Positions 47,024 through 59,239 are shown, counted from the first letter of the stretch. The stretch: 64,000 nucleotides of DNA from Acanthacorydalis orientalis (GCA_034766995.1 CM068313.1:7097461-7161460); one strand, 5' to 3'. Notes: a model not told the origin generated them from the sequence alone. Numbers and translations: made by a program.

Positions 47024-47588
47024 TTTGGTAGAAAAATAATTCCGGTTTATGACCTTCTAATTCATGTACATTTTTCTCTTTTCTGATTTTCTTATCTGTT
47101 TTAGCTGGTCCAGAAGTGTTGGATAAATAACGCTTAACTAAAGTTCTCAAATTTTTGTGCGTGGTTCCGATTGAATAAATACCTTCAAAAGGTCGTAATG
47201 AATTGAAAAAGGATGCCCGTGACTTTCTTCATCTTCAACGCTCCCGTCCCTAGCACAGAATTTTTGAAATCACCATTGCACCGTACGTTCCTTAACAGTA
47301 CACACATCAAAAGCATTGTTTAGTTTACGGGTAGTTTCTACTGCTTTACCACCCGTTTTGAATTTATACAAAAAATTGCTTTTATTTGCTACTTTTCCAT
47401 CTTTAATTCAGTAGCCCAATTTGAAGCAAAATTAATAATAAAACCAAAGTGGATGATACCAATATACAGACAGAAAAATGCACTTTAAAATGATATTGAC
47501 ATGAATACGATGAAATGACATTTTTATTGAAAAAATTAAGGTTCGAATTCAGAAAACAAAAATCGCAACTATTTTCATATCAACCTAA
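47021..47588 (-). mobile_element. Mariner MITE with HTH relic, last unit of the array
   Basis: Begins GAGTTTGGTAGAAAAATAAT directly after (TA)27. It ends with the reverse complement of TTAGGTTGATATGAAAATAG at 47,588, followed by TA. The minus strand retains broken transposase HTH sequence (47,040-47,440), including RTLVKRYLSNTSGP near 47,150. This places it with the 28,220 and 33,993 copies. It is the only member of the array with a right end. Confidence 0.82.
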
Positions 47589-47590
47589 TA

Positions 47591-48000
47591 TAAATTTTAT
47601 AAAAACATTTTTTAAATTGGTTTGTAGTAGTAATATATAATTATTTTAATAATGTCAAGAGTGAAAAAAATATGTTGCAAACGATTTACTGACAATAAAA
47701 TCATTTTTATTCATAAATTGAAAAACGAAAAGTAATATAAGTTTATGTGTTTGTTTGCATTTAGATGGAATTTCAACTTCATGGATCGAGACATAAATCA
47801 GTAACGTGAAAAATCATTAAACTGATTATTAAACTGTTCTCTCTCTAGTCGTATCCTCTTTAAAGTTTATATCCAATTTGTGTAGGGACGTTGTAAACGA
47901 TGCACGTTTGAAGATTGAATCATAAATCAAATAATTGTTTAAAATATTTACAGGACACCGCATCTTAAAATGTTACGTTATACCGTACATCAACATTAAT
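47591..48000. other. AT-rich stretch
   Basis: Nothing recognisable. Confidence 0.5.
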
Positions 48001-48300
48001 AAGATTGTACAAAAGTGTTTCAAAGTCGACTGGCGATAACGACCATCGGCAGCCGGGCTGCGAAAAGCGTCATCACGAACAGTGAACGAGAACTTATAGC
48101 TGCGCCGTCGTGACTCTACAGTCTATTTACTGCATCCATTTAGTTCAAGTTGTCCGTGGCGGAGTTCGCGGAGACATTTTCGAATAGGGCCCGACTTCCT
48201 CGACTCTCCTCGGTGTCAAGAGTGTGAGTCAATGATTGCGTAGGTGTTGTGGACGACGTGTCAGCAGCGCACTGCACGAATCCCCGTTATATAACCTATA
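48001..48300 (+). promoter_or_regulatory. CpG-rich promoter-like islet with donor site
   Basis: GC-rich, unique sequence (GGCAGCCGGGCTGCGAAAAGC, GTGGCGGAGTTCGCGGAGAC). GAGT|GTGAGT at 48,224 is a good donor match, so the patch could be an untranslated first exon on the plus strand. No ORF longer than a few dozen codons starts here. The gene body was not found. Confidence 0.33.
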
Positions 48301-48806
48301 TATTTTTTCGGTTCTATTCTTTTTCACTTCTTTTTTCTGTTCCGTTTTCTCTTTAGTCGAACTCGATCGGTTTATAACAATGTTGTGGTTGCAAAAAAGA
48401 TCAGTTTAAGAGTTTTTAGATGTTTGCTGATCGTGTAGAACTGTATATGAATGTGTATGTGTGTGAGCATGTGTCGAATATGTGAGAAGGGGGTGAACGA
48501 GTAACCTTTTTTTCAAGTTTTTCGAACGGTCTGGGAATTCGTTCGCAAAGGTTAAGTTCTGTTTGAATTTGACGAAAAAACAAACTTGTATCTCTCTTGG
48601 TAGTTTCAACAAAGAGTGTCTTGTATTGTATTGAGGAAATACGTTCGGAAATTTATTCGAGGCCGTGCAGGACCGGTGTCAAGTCAATATAATTGAATTT
48701 TATAGAATTTATTCGTTTAATATCTTCGAGAAGTACACAGTGATTTTTTTTTTATATTCGCACATGCTTTTGATGTCGAATATTTTATTTAAATTGATTT
48801 TGTAAA
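48301..48806. other. AT-rich stretch next to the islet
   Basis: No gene recognised. The 68-codon minus ORF at 48,406-48,612 matches nothing known. Confidence 0.4.
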
Positions 48807-48808
48807 TA

Positions 48809-49691
48809 TTGGGTTGATGTATAAGTTCGTAGCGTTTTTGTTTTCTAAGGGAACAGTGCTTTGGAAAAAAATATGTTTGACATACTTTAATGTCATTTTA
48901 ATATCATAGTAATGTTTTATTTAATACTTCTTGAATTTTTCAACTTGTAGAAAGTTTGCGTTAAAAGATGACTAAGAGAAATGGAGTGTCAAGTATAAAA
49001 AAACGAACATTTCCGACACATCCTTTTGTGTGTGTTTAACCGAGGTGTTAAGACATTAGAGGCAGCTAGAACCATTTGTGACGTTTACGGGGAGAATTTC
49101 ATCGATGAAAGTACAGCGAGAAAATGGATTTCTCATTGCAAATAGGAACATTTGGATATGAATGATTTTCCACATTCAGGAAGACCATCTGACTTTGATG
49201 AAGACCTTTTAAACGTTTCAATTCAATATGATCCACGTAAATCAATACTGCCGAGGTTTATTGCTAACAACTCCGTCGCCTTGAGGCCGAAATTTAAGAA
49301 AAAAACGATCTGGAAAACAGCATCAAATGATAATGCCCGTCTATATTCTACTAACATTTCAAAATCGGCTATTCAAGAGCATGATTGGGTGGTCATTCCA
49401 CATCTACACTATTCTCCTAATCTTGATCCATCATTTTCATCTTTTCCGTTCTCTATCCAACAATATATGAGGAATCTCCATTAATAACGACGATGCTCTT
49501 AAAAATTGGCTTGAAGATTTCATCACCTCTAAACCAGTGAATTTCTTCAGGCGTGGAATTAAAAAACTGAATATTGAGAGGCAATTGTAAATAATGGAGG
49601 AAAATATAACTGATTACTTTATGTATTTTGTTTATTTAAAGAATAAATTTTAAATTTAATAAAAAGTCTACGAACTTATGCATCAACTCAG
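48809..49691 (+). mobile_element. Internally deleted mariner with both TIRs
   Basis: An 883-bp element flanked by TA (48,807 and 49,692). The left end TTGGGTTGATGTATAAGTTC and the reverse complement of the right end, CTGAGTTGATGCATAAGTTC, match at most positions and continue with GTAG. The plus strand shows mariner transposase pieces in different frames: AARTICDVYGENFIDESTARKW (about 49,055-49,130, as two overlapping words), HSGRPSDFDEDLLN (in 49,152-49,484), the jump to HDWVVIPHLHYSPNLDPSF, and after a stop NNDDALKNWLEDFITSKP. The middle of the catalytic domain, with the first two Asp positions, is deleted. It is non-autonomous but still has terminal signals. Confidence 0.9.
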
Positions 49692-49693
49692 TA

Positions 49694-50357
49694 AATATAT
49701 TAACAATTTACAACAATTTTAATAACTGCATAAACGCTATGAACTTGCTACTTTTGTTGTATAAAATTTATAATTAAAATTCGAATTGAATTATTCATGG
49801 CGTGTTTTATGAGATCACAGTTTATGAACTAATGAAAATATTATAAATAGATTTGTTTCCTTTTTAATAACATTTGTCGTAAATATTGTTTATTTAGGCG
49901 AATTAAAAAAATGTAGTAACACTTTAAACAAATTGAGATATAAAGTATTTATAAAACATATTTGTTTTAAATTATATGAAAATATTATAAATGAAGTTTG
50001 TACTTTTTGATATAGAAAAATAATATATATGTAACTTGATTGAAAAAAGTACTGAACTTTTAAAAGTTAAAAACTTTTAGATCACGAAAATAACATTTAA
50101 TATAATTTTATAAAAGTATAAAATTATATTTTAAAAGTTTAAAACACAAAGAAAAAATATTAAATAATAACGTTCATAAGCAATGAATAACAAATTTGTT
50201 ATATTTTATAAAGCTTTCTGTATTAAGCATACACTCTAAATTAGTAAATCTTCTCACTGGATTAACAGTTTAAAATCTACTCTCACTGTAAATTAACTTT
50301 AAAGATTTTCAACAGAAACAACTTCACGTTTTATCGCCGAAGATTAAAGAATTTCCA

Positions 50358-50410
<53 letters not shown>

Positions 50411-51280
50411 CATTTTGGATATTAAGAAAATGTAAATTAAATCTGCGGTAATTTAATGAAATTTTGATTGTCACATAGTCGTCATACAAGGGAGGAGAAA
50501 ACTTTTGAAAATTGCATACATTTTGACGCATACCTCGGCGAGAGAATACGGATAAAGCAAAGGATAATAATTCCATACGCCGTTGAAATTCTAGCCTCAG
50601 GAATTCGAAGCGTGCACTGGCACAGTTTCTGTCGCGAGTAAACTATTTTCGACGCATAGAATTGACTGTAGTGTTAATTCAATGGCACGGCTAATAGATT
50701 ATCATTCAATAATTTAGATTCACTATTAGTAAATATGAATATATATATATATATACATACATAATTGTGTAAGGCTGTTCATTTTGAAATGAGTTTACAA
50801 ATTCAATGAAGAGTTATTAAGTGTCAGAAATAAGATTGGCTATATTTAATTTTTTAGACACTTGTTATTAAAATACGAATTAAAACTTTTCTCAATTTGC
50901 ATTTAAAAAGATTCGAAATTCGTTTCATTCATTGGTTTGTTTGAAAAGTTTTGAAACGAAATAAAAACTTTCTCATTTATTAATTATTTAAATAAAGTAG
51001 TCGTTGGTTTATGTATGTGAAAAGAAATCGATAACCAACATCACTTCGAATAATGATTTATTAATTATGTCAGTTCGTTATTAAAATTAAAGAAACCATT
51101 CCATGCATATTAACGATTTTCAGACATTGATTTTGTTCAATACTCGTCCAAGCGGTGTTTTTTTTTATTTTAATACTTTATGTTGGTAGAATGTTTACAT
51201 TCATAGTTTTATTTATTTTAAAGAAATCTAACATAATTAATTAAAGAAGGAAGGAATTAATTGAGAAAAACTGATTCGCT
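49694..51280. other. AT-rich stretch
   Basis: TA tracts lie at 50,360-50,410 and 50,738-50,761. A GC-richer patch at 50,575-50,680 has no ORF. Confidence 0.45.
50360..50410. repeat. (TA)n microsatellite
   Basis: About 50 bp of TA. Confidence 0.97.
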
Positions 51281-51462
51281 TTAACACGTTGACTGCCACG
51301 GCGGTCACTCGTGATCACCAGCGAAATAAACGCACTGTTGATAAGAATATGATCTTATTTAATCATATTATTTAATATTTTATGATTATATGTTTAGAAT
51401 AATGAAGATTCTGTTATGGCTCCCAGGACAAAACAAAATTCGCGTGGCAGTCAACGTGTTGA
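51281..51462. mobile_element. 182-bp piggyBac MITE
   Basis: The left end TTAACACGTTGACTGCCACG and the reverse complement of the right end, TCAACACGTTGACTGCCACG, are identical over 18 bp after the TTAA/TCAA target. The interior is AT-rich with no ORF. Two GATCAC/GTGATC words lie just inside the left end. The near-perfect TIRs suggest it is among the youngest elements here. Confidence 0.88.
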
Positions 51463-53756
51463 ATAGAAAAAAATCAATGATCGTCGATTCTTTCAGTAAA
51501 TTTAAGATTGAATTTTAATTTTAAAGCTGAATGCGTTATTCAAATCAATACATTTTTATTAAAAAGTCCAGAAATAAAAATAGATTGAATCATCCCTTAA
51601 AATAATACCAAGTTCCTATAAAATTTCCACTCGTTGTTTTCTATTTACACAAGTCCTCGAAAAGTAATTTAGGTTCATTCGAAACTAATAATCTCTGCTT
51701 ATGATCCCTTTGTGTTTGTTTAGGATAATTAATCAGGATGACTTATCAACTTCATAAATAACGTTATTATCCGTGAAATCGTCCCCGCTACGCACTGATA
51801 GCTTTCATATAAACATTGTAACGAAATACAATTCACGTCGTTAACGTACACAATCCGATCGCTAACACCGTGTGTATAATTACTCGTGATCATCGATAAA
51901 CTATATTTCTGATGTGCATTTAATGACATATTGTTTTAATACAACACAGACCGACTTATATACAATGAATTATTCAAGAGGGAAAGTGTTTTATTAGATC
52001 GAAGCTTTCTGCGACGTTACCCTTATAATCCGCATAAATCCGTAGATAATTTTATCTGGAAATTATGTCTGCGCTGTCATTTAACTAGAACACACATAAC
52101 GTGGATAATTTTCAGGTAACTCAGGCGGCACTATCAAGGTAAGGGATAATTTTCTATAAGGAAATTGGCAATTTAATTAAGCATTATGTCATTATACTAT
52201 GAACACGTATTCTTTGGACAAACGATCTACATTCACACAGACAACTAGGGTAGTTGTATATAGGCACGTTGTACATATTAGGTATATATGAATTAATAAT
52301 GTAATCTTAGATGTACGGAACTACACTGCTTAACTTGGTGTAGAATGGAAAATTACTTTAATTACAATAGCATAGAATGATATATAACATCAAACATATA
52401 CAATAAAGGACATAATTGCACACCAAATGATAATCTTAAAAGAAAAATATTTTTTTTACACCACACAATAAACAACTTTTTATAAAAAAATAGTATTCAT
52501 GATAATCTTCATTAATTTACACAACGAATTTTAAAAATATCGCCTTGTTTGCAAATCTCATAATATGAAACTATAAACTAGTAAAAATGAGGGCACGATT
52601 TAGAATACATTTCAACAATAAATACCAATCTTTATTGTGTTGTTTTTCTGTATACCTGTTGTTCATTGTTCTATAAGAATCCTGTAGGTCATACGCGTGT
52701 TCGTTCTTCTATTATTTGAAGAAATATTCAGATAGAATTATTTATAATTTCAAAATCTACTCGCAAATGATGAAAGTTGAAACGGTTGTAACTTACAGGA
52801 TTCGCATATAACAATAAACACTAATGTTATCATACATCAAACTATTTGTTCTATACTTTTTTAATATTTTGTTTTGTGGATCCGAGACCTTCAAGTTGTT
52901 CTCATTTTGAATAATGAAAATAGAGGTTCATGAATCAGTGTGTAGGTTAAACATCCTGATAGATTATCTCAAAGATATTAAGCATGAATATTTTGTACAC
53001 CAGCTTTTTACTATATACTTTTACAATTGTTTTAAGTCAATGGGAATAAAATTGAACAAATTAATGATAATATCTTTGGAATTTAATCTCTTGCATTTCG
53101 AAATTTTTGTCGAAACAGTGTGTATATTCGTTACATTCATTCAAAATGTTATTGTATTTAGATAATAATAAAAATTGTAAATAAAATTGTTTAGAAGAGT
53201 AAATCCGATCACAAGTTTCTCTTATAAAGAATAAGATTTGAGCTTTTACCGATCTATTCCTAAATTTATATTTCAATATCTTTGTAAAGCATTTGATTGA
53301 GTAATGTAGTGTTTTAAAATACAAGAATGTAGTCGATTCCAAGAATGAGTGTCTATAACTGAATGCTTTTTATAATTATTCAATTTAATTTTCAGTGCAC
53401 GATCATTTATTCTTTGATTGAGTTCTGTTTTTCTCTCTAATTTTTCCTATTTGTATTCTTCACTTCTATTATTCCAATTGACCTCTTTAGTCTTAAGTGT
53501 CTATTTAAGACGATTAATTAAGACCATAAATACCTAAAAGATTGCGATCTAAGCTTTAAGAAATATAATTCCTTGGAAAGAGTCATTAACAACTATTAGT
53601 GTATATTTTCAATGTATTAGGTGTAAAAATGTATTCTTAGTTATAATATATTTAGTCCAAACACAGATTACGTGATTGATATCAACCAATCACAGAACGG
53701 ATAAAAATCACATGAACGACATCACTGTTTCATTTTTATAATAATATAGACAAGTA
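51463..53756. other. AT-rich desert
   Basis: No gene recognised. ORFs at 51,729-51,929, 52,914-53,165 and 53,061-53,342 overlap or are low-complexity and match nothing known. Confidence 0.45.
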
Positions 53757-53772
53757 TATGTACATACATACA

Positions 53773-53809
<37 letters not shown>
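53757..53809. repeat. (CATA)n-(TA)n microsatellite
   Basis: CATA units followed by about 34 bp of TA. Confidence 0.97.
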
Positions 53810-53811
<2 letters not shown>

Positions 53812-54218
53812 TTCATTAAAAACAAATTCATCCTTTGTCTGGTTCCATTAAACCGCTTACACTGAAATAAACTCAGTTAAGTTTTACCAGACTGTCAGAA
53901 CAAAAATCACTTCGTTAAAAAAGCAACTCATTACTGAAACGAAACACAAGCCGGCTGTCAAAATATCATTATTACTATTATTATTATAATACGGGAACAG
54001 CGGAGCGAACGATACCAAATGATTGCGAGAGTTTTCGGTGAAACAGGCGCAAAAAATGTACACAGAGCGACGTACTTAATTATCAGTCATGTAAGAGATT
54101 CAAATGTTCGGATGTGAAAATGAATGACGAAAAACTGATTATGCGGGAACTTCATTAACTGTAAGAAATTTTATAAACCATCTTACGGACGTTATTAATT
54201 ATACAGAGATGTATTTAT
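53810..54218. other. GC-richer patch, no gene seen
   Basis: Bases 53,985-54,160 are GC-richer unique sequence (GGGAACAGCGGAGCGAACG) without a credible ORF. Confidence 0.35.
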
Positions 54219-54223
54219 TATAT

Positions 54224-54290
<67 letters not shown>
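54219..54290. repeat. (TA)n microsatellite
   Basis: About 55 bp of pure TA preceded by TATACA units. Confidence 0.97.
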
Positions 54291-54293
<3 letters not shown>

Positions 54294-54539
54294 CACGTGT
54301 ATTATTAGATCTTTATTTAAATGAAATAATATTATATTATGATTATTCATTTGAAAGGATAGCATATCTAAATTATTATTTCTATCTGGTTTAATATTAT
54401 ACTGCGTATGAATAACTCACCATATATACTTGGTTCATAAGAAAACATTAGAATTGGTGAACTTACCTGGAACAAAGAAAACAAAGATTAAATTAGAATA
54501 AATTATCATATTAAACATATTTAAAGTTCATATGCTACT

Positions 54540-54651
<112 letters not shown>

Positions 54652-54794
54652 TCTAAATCCTTACGTTATTGTCTCAAGGCGGTGAAGAAACAAGAAGAGG
54701 ATTCTAAAAAAATGTGTTTTATAATAAAGTTCTGACACTAGCAAAATTCCCTTTCACAAGTGAATTATTTTTCAACTCACAATCTTCAATGGGT

Positions 54795-55000
54795 TTTCTA
54801 CTCAAAAATGTTCAATAAATCATTATTAATCATTTTTGATTATTCACTTATGTTGTTCAAGTAGATCAAAATCTGATTTTTCTGTACTTGATTATTTTTT
54901 TATACATTAGCGGTCTGAAGATGATGTAATCGTAATATAAATGCATATAAGCAACGTACAAAAATTACCAATAATACTTTATTGAACATTTTTCAGTAGA
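54795..55000. repeat. Two copies of the dispersed AATAATC/TTTTTGATT word
   Basis: ATGTTCAATAAATCATTATT at 54,808 and ACTTTATTGAACATTTTTCA at 54,978 are opposite-strand versions of the same word, about 170 bp apart. They may be the ends of a small unrecognised inverted-repeat element. Confidence 0.5.
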
Positions 55001-55159
55001 TTTTTTTTTTGTAGATTTTACGATGAAAAAAATTCATTTGTGTAAGTGAAATGTACGTTTTTGTCCCTAAATATCTTTATCTACTACATCTTCTACTGTT
55101 CAATTTTTTTCTTTTTTGTTCCTTGTAATATTTATAGACAGGGTGACTCAACATATGCT

Positions 55160-55350
55160 TCCACATGAAAGTATTAATAAAAAACGTAAAAAATTAAAAA
55201 AATTGTTATCCCCAATTTGGTATTTTACTTCAATTCTATTTTAGAACTGGATTCAACTAAAATACTAAATAGAAAATAATATGACTTTTCTTAACCCCTG
55301 CGCCTTCTTTTAATACTTTTAGGTGGAAGTCTAAATTGAATTTTTTTCCG
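55160..55350. repeat. Foldback hairpin related to 11.6 kb
   Basis: Left arm CTTCCACATGAAAGTATTAA, right arm (reverse complement) CTTCCACCTAAAAGTATTAA. The centre is GGTATTTTACTTCAATTC against GATTCAACTAAAATACT. Its arms and centre match the hairpins at 10.5 and 11.7 kb. Confidence 0.7.
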
Positions 55351-55751
55351 ACATTCTAACTCTTAAGCTTACCCAAATCCCCCTATCTAAATACCTATCT
55401 TCCTTTCTAAACTGGTTTAGAAGCCACTGCTTAGACTCCCGACCTAATTTCTGAACCATATCAGTGCACAAAAAGCACTGTTTTATTTCAGAACAATAAA
55501 ATACTTTTTGATCTTGATTTACCTAAACTGAAACACCAATACTATTTTATAAGAGAAATTCGTGTTCTGATTGACTAATAAGGTTTGTTTACTATTACAT
55601 CATCTTCGTTCCGATTGATTAATTTAACAAGTAATGTGTCTTAAGGGGAGAAGCGAGTGATAGCAAGTGGATTTTCCCTGGAAGGGGTCCGACTAGTGAA
55701 GTGGGTAGAGAGAGGAACCCCTTGGTATTAAAAAAAAATGTTTTAACTAGA
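55351..55751. other. GC-richer stretch, no gene seen
   Basis: Contains GGGGAGAAGCGAGTGATAGC and GGAAGGGGTCC near 55,640-55,730. No ORF or known element was recognised. Confidence 0.4.
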
Positions 55752-56340
55752 GTACACATCATCAGTTAAAAATACTACTACATGATAATGTCAACGTCAA
55801 AGGGAGATACTCAAGGCACGACAAACACATGTCAAGTTTTCAGATAAAAAGTAACCACGATCATCATAAAACCAAAAATGGTCAAAAAAACCATCAGTTA
55901 AAACTGATAGTCATAAACAGACATTTTTCTGGACTGTCATTTAAGAGTGCACATCATAATTTAAATACTGTCCTGTATTGTTTTTATAAAAATCAATAAA
56001 GTCTATTAATATCGACTTTTCACCTTCTATTTTTCATTTTTTAACAAAAAATATTTCTTTTCTTTTTAAAAATTTCACCATGAAAAAAACAAGAAAATCC
56101 TTTTTTATTTCGACCTTATTTGTTAAAATCACGCCACTATATGACGACTGACATAAATTATTCTCATATTATCAATTAGTAACTCATAGCTTCAATGTAA
56201 AAGACACTCCATATTCAAAATTTTTGAATTGCTTCAGTCCGACTGACAGTCTGTCATTTCGACGCATACATTATCATTTTGACTGTCATTAACCCTCTGA
56301 CTGTCAGCTTTAAGATGATGACTTAACTGATGATGTGTAC
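55752..56340. mobile_element. MITE with GTACACATCATCAGTTAA ends
   Basis: The 18-bp word GTACACATCATCAGTTAA at 55,752 recurs as its exact reverse complement at 56,323-56,340. Flanking AACTAGA and AACTAAAG words extend the symmetry outward. A partial copy (GTGCACATCATAATTTAA) occurs inside at 55,949. The interior is rich in GACTGTCA/TGACAGTC-type words (55,937, 56,248, 56,280, 56,299). There is no transposase ORF, and the target duplication and superfamily could not be assigned. Confidence 0.7.
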
Positions 56341-56695
56341 CATACTTTAGTTTAACATTTGACTCATTCTACAGACACTATAAACTTTTTTCTTGTCAAA
56401 ATGTACAACAATTTCTTATTATTTATTTCAATACAAATACGGTCCTCCTTTAGAGTGCGAACGGAAGGAAAAATCTAATTTTTTAAATGAATTAATATTT
56501 ATACATCAGGAGTTAAATTTTTTTTGTAGCGCTTGAAGTGTGATTCATTTATTAACGTATTAGTAGCAGAGTTAAAAATTATAAAGTATTCATTTTGACT
56601 ATTGAAATATAATACCTGTCGATCTAGTATATGATTTGATTTAATGTAAATTAGTGTTAGATGTTTAGCAGAATATACACCAACACTCACACATA
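56341..56695. other. AT-rich stretch
   Basis: Nothing recognised. Confidence 0.5.
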
Positions 56696-56704
56696 CACAC
56701 ATAC

Positions 56705-56777
<73 letters not shown>

Positions 56778-56780
56778 TAT
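56696..56780. repeat. (TA)n microsatellite
   Basis: CATA units followed by about 66 bp of TA. Confidence 0.97.
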
Positions 56781-56979
56781 AAATTATACATCATCTATGT
56801 GCATATTTGTGTATTTAATAGAAATCGTAAGTATTTCGGATTAAACCAATCTGTGTACATAATTACAAAGATCCACTATATAAATTAACTTCGCAAATTG
56901 GTACCGATCTACGGACCACAGGTTGGTAAACACTGACATAAACATAAACACCAAACGAATTAACTACATGTTCCTCTGT

Positions 56980-57150
56980 AGGTTTATAGCAGCGTTGCGG
57001 CCGCAGCGTGACGTCGACTTATTCGTGTGTAAAATCTCACTGCGGGGATTTGAACGCCGCTATTTTGTTACAGTTCTGTTCAGGCACGTACCGAGTGAAA
57101 TATTTGATGGTCGGTGCCGCAACGGCACCGAGCACTTACACATACATTAA
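56980..57150. promoter_or_regulatory. GC-rich islet with perfect hairpin
   Basis: CpG-containing unique DNA (GCGGCCGCAGCGTGACGTCG) that ends with the hairpin TCGGTGCCG-CAA-CGGCACCGA (57,111-57,131). The CRE-like TGACGTC is at about 57,008. The 75-codon ORF across it is not a recognised protein. Confidence 0.3.
57111..57131. repeat. Perfect 9-bp stem with 3-base loop
   Basis: TCGGTGCCG, loop CAA, CGGCACCGA. Exceptional in such AT-rich DNA. It is not the histone 3' stem-loop and is too short for a miRNA precursor. Confidence 0.9.
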
Positions 57151-58489
57151 TTTTTAAGAATTCAGTTAAAGAAACGTCGTATTTCAGTTTATAAATTACA
57201 CATTTATAGTACAAATAGAACTTCATGTCCATTTGTATTAATCTGTTTGAACGTGTTAGTGTAAATAGACCAATTTTTTAGCGCTTTTATCTCGTTGGTA
57301 TTTTTACGTTTTCGTCGAAATGTGTAAGAACAAAACAGTCAAGGTTCACTGGCCCGTGAAAATTTACGTTCAAGTGTAGTTGAATTGTTCAAATGCTGTT
57401 TTAATCATGCTTGGGTGATTTAATGTATGATCTGGCTGTGTATTAAGCAGCAATTGAAAAAATATCTAAGTTAAATATTTGATATAATTTTTTAATAGGA
57501 TGGAAAATACTCATATAATTTTTTTGTCTATTTCATGAATTTATTAAATATATTATATAAATATATCATGTTTTTTAAATCATTTATTATTATTATTCTA
57601 TTATAGGGAATTTATTTTTTTTTGTTGTATGTGGTATTGAATGTGTTTTTCGTAGTGAACGAAAGAAAAAAAATAACAGAATATGATACCTTGCTTCTTA
57701 TTGAAGTGCCTATAACTAGGTTCATTATTTAAAAAAAATCTATTTTAAATAATTCTAAACGAAATAATAATAAACTAAATTCATGGACTAATGTTTTACT
57801 TTTCAATACGATAATCAATGAATTACACGCATTAATTTATCAATATTAAAGCAAACTGATCAATCAATTTGTTATTCCATTCACTGTTAAAATCAATGAC
57901 GCAACGAAGAACGTACCACGAATACAATACGCCATAATGGCAATCTGATGTGTACAAATCAAAGAATTGAAAGGGACAAAAAGTGTTTGTCCTCTGTAAT
58001 ACTGGTTTGTGTGCGCGACGATCTCGCGCGATTAAATGAGATTTTTTTGCCGCATCACAACAATAGGATTATTGGAAGGATAGCGGGACAGAACGTTCCC
58101 GCGAACGGGTTTCTAACGAGACGAGTATAGTTTATAGATTTCGTATTTTAATCAGATTCTCTTCAGGGATTAAACGCGAACGTGCAAAAAAAAAACGAAT
58201 AACAAGACCGAGCCTTTGTTTCACGATTGACCTATTAAGCGATCGGTTAACGAATGAAATATTTCGTTTAATTTTCTAATTGATTTTTTTTTCGATTGTG
58301 TTTATTGACTAATATTGAAACGAGCGAAACGTACGGACAATCGTACACTTTTGACTTTATTATCTTCTTAATTAATTTTGTTGCCGGAGTCATTCCTTTT
58401 TATTAATACTGGATAATACTGAAAACGATAAAGAGTTTGAGCTCAGATTATTGTATTGTTCCAGTTCCTTCTTGTAATGAAATGTTTTG

Positions 58490-58533
<44 letters not shown>

Positions 58534-58624
58534 TTTTAATTAATAAATTTATATAATATTGTTTATGATTTTTAACAATAACTACTATTTTTATGTACTG
58601 AACTATTTCTCTAATAACTTTTTT
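57151..58624. other. Stretch without recognised gene
   Basis: Bases 57,990-58,130 are GC-richer and open on the plus strand (60 codons, DDLARLNEIFLPHHNNRIIG within), with no family recognised. There is a (TA)n at 58,491-58,530. Confidence 0.35.
58491..58530. repeat. (TA)n microsatellite
   Basis: About 40 bp of TA. Confidence 0.97.
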
Positions 58625-59239
58625 TTAAGACCTTGTGCTTGTATTTTTTTTAAAAAAAAATAATGTATACAAAATGGCCATTTAAATTGAAAGGAAGTAT
58701 CTATCGGTTTCGTTCGTTACCATTTCCAAAAAATCTTTGGTTAGAATTTCGTAGAATACTTCTAAAACTGAAACTTTCTTTCCTAGTTTACACAGGACTA
58801 CCGAGTTTATTCCTGCTGCCTCTTCATTATCCCATACTTCTCGTTCATTATCACAATCTTGCCACTGCCAATCATCTGCATTTTGTTCCGATAAAGAAAT
58901 ATCAATTAAAATATTACCGGTTTCTTCATTCTCCGAACTAACTAGTCGTTTTACACGTTCTCGAGATCTCCTCACAAATGTCTGTCTTTTTTCCCTTTCA
59001 ATACTTTTATTACTTAAGAACTTTTTTATTTTATTCGTCATCAATTTCACATTTTTGTTTTTTTTTTGTATTTTTTTTCAGATAAATATTTCAAAAAATA
59101 AAAACTAATTCATCACTGATACAATTTCAAAAATGATTACTACACAATATATATCCAAAATCTGACACATAAAACATGTGTATTTAACTAATATTAAGAT
59201 TGCACGAGTCTAACTTGTGATTTATGAACAAGGGGTTAA
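58625..59239 (-). mobile_element. piggyBac derivative with open 122-codon N-terminal ORF
   Basis: TTAA at 58,625 and 59,236. The ends GACCTTGTGCTTGTA and (reverse complement) CCCCTTGTTCATAAA share CCTTGT. The minus-strand ORF 59,050-58,682 is free of stops. It starts with a basic MKLMTNKIKKFL and an RRSRERVKR stretch, followed by an acidic part with ISLSEQNADDW and NEREVWDNEE. It ends with SVLEVFYEILTKDFLEMVTN and ETDRY. The last part matches the conserved piggyBac N-terminal motif (FxxxFxxDFLExVxxETNRY). The rest of the transposase, including the catalytic residues, is absent. It is an internal-deletion derivative that could still express a truncated protein; that is inference. Confidence 0.75.
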
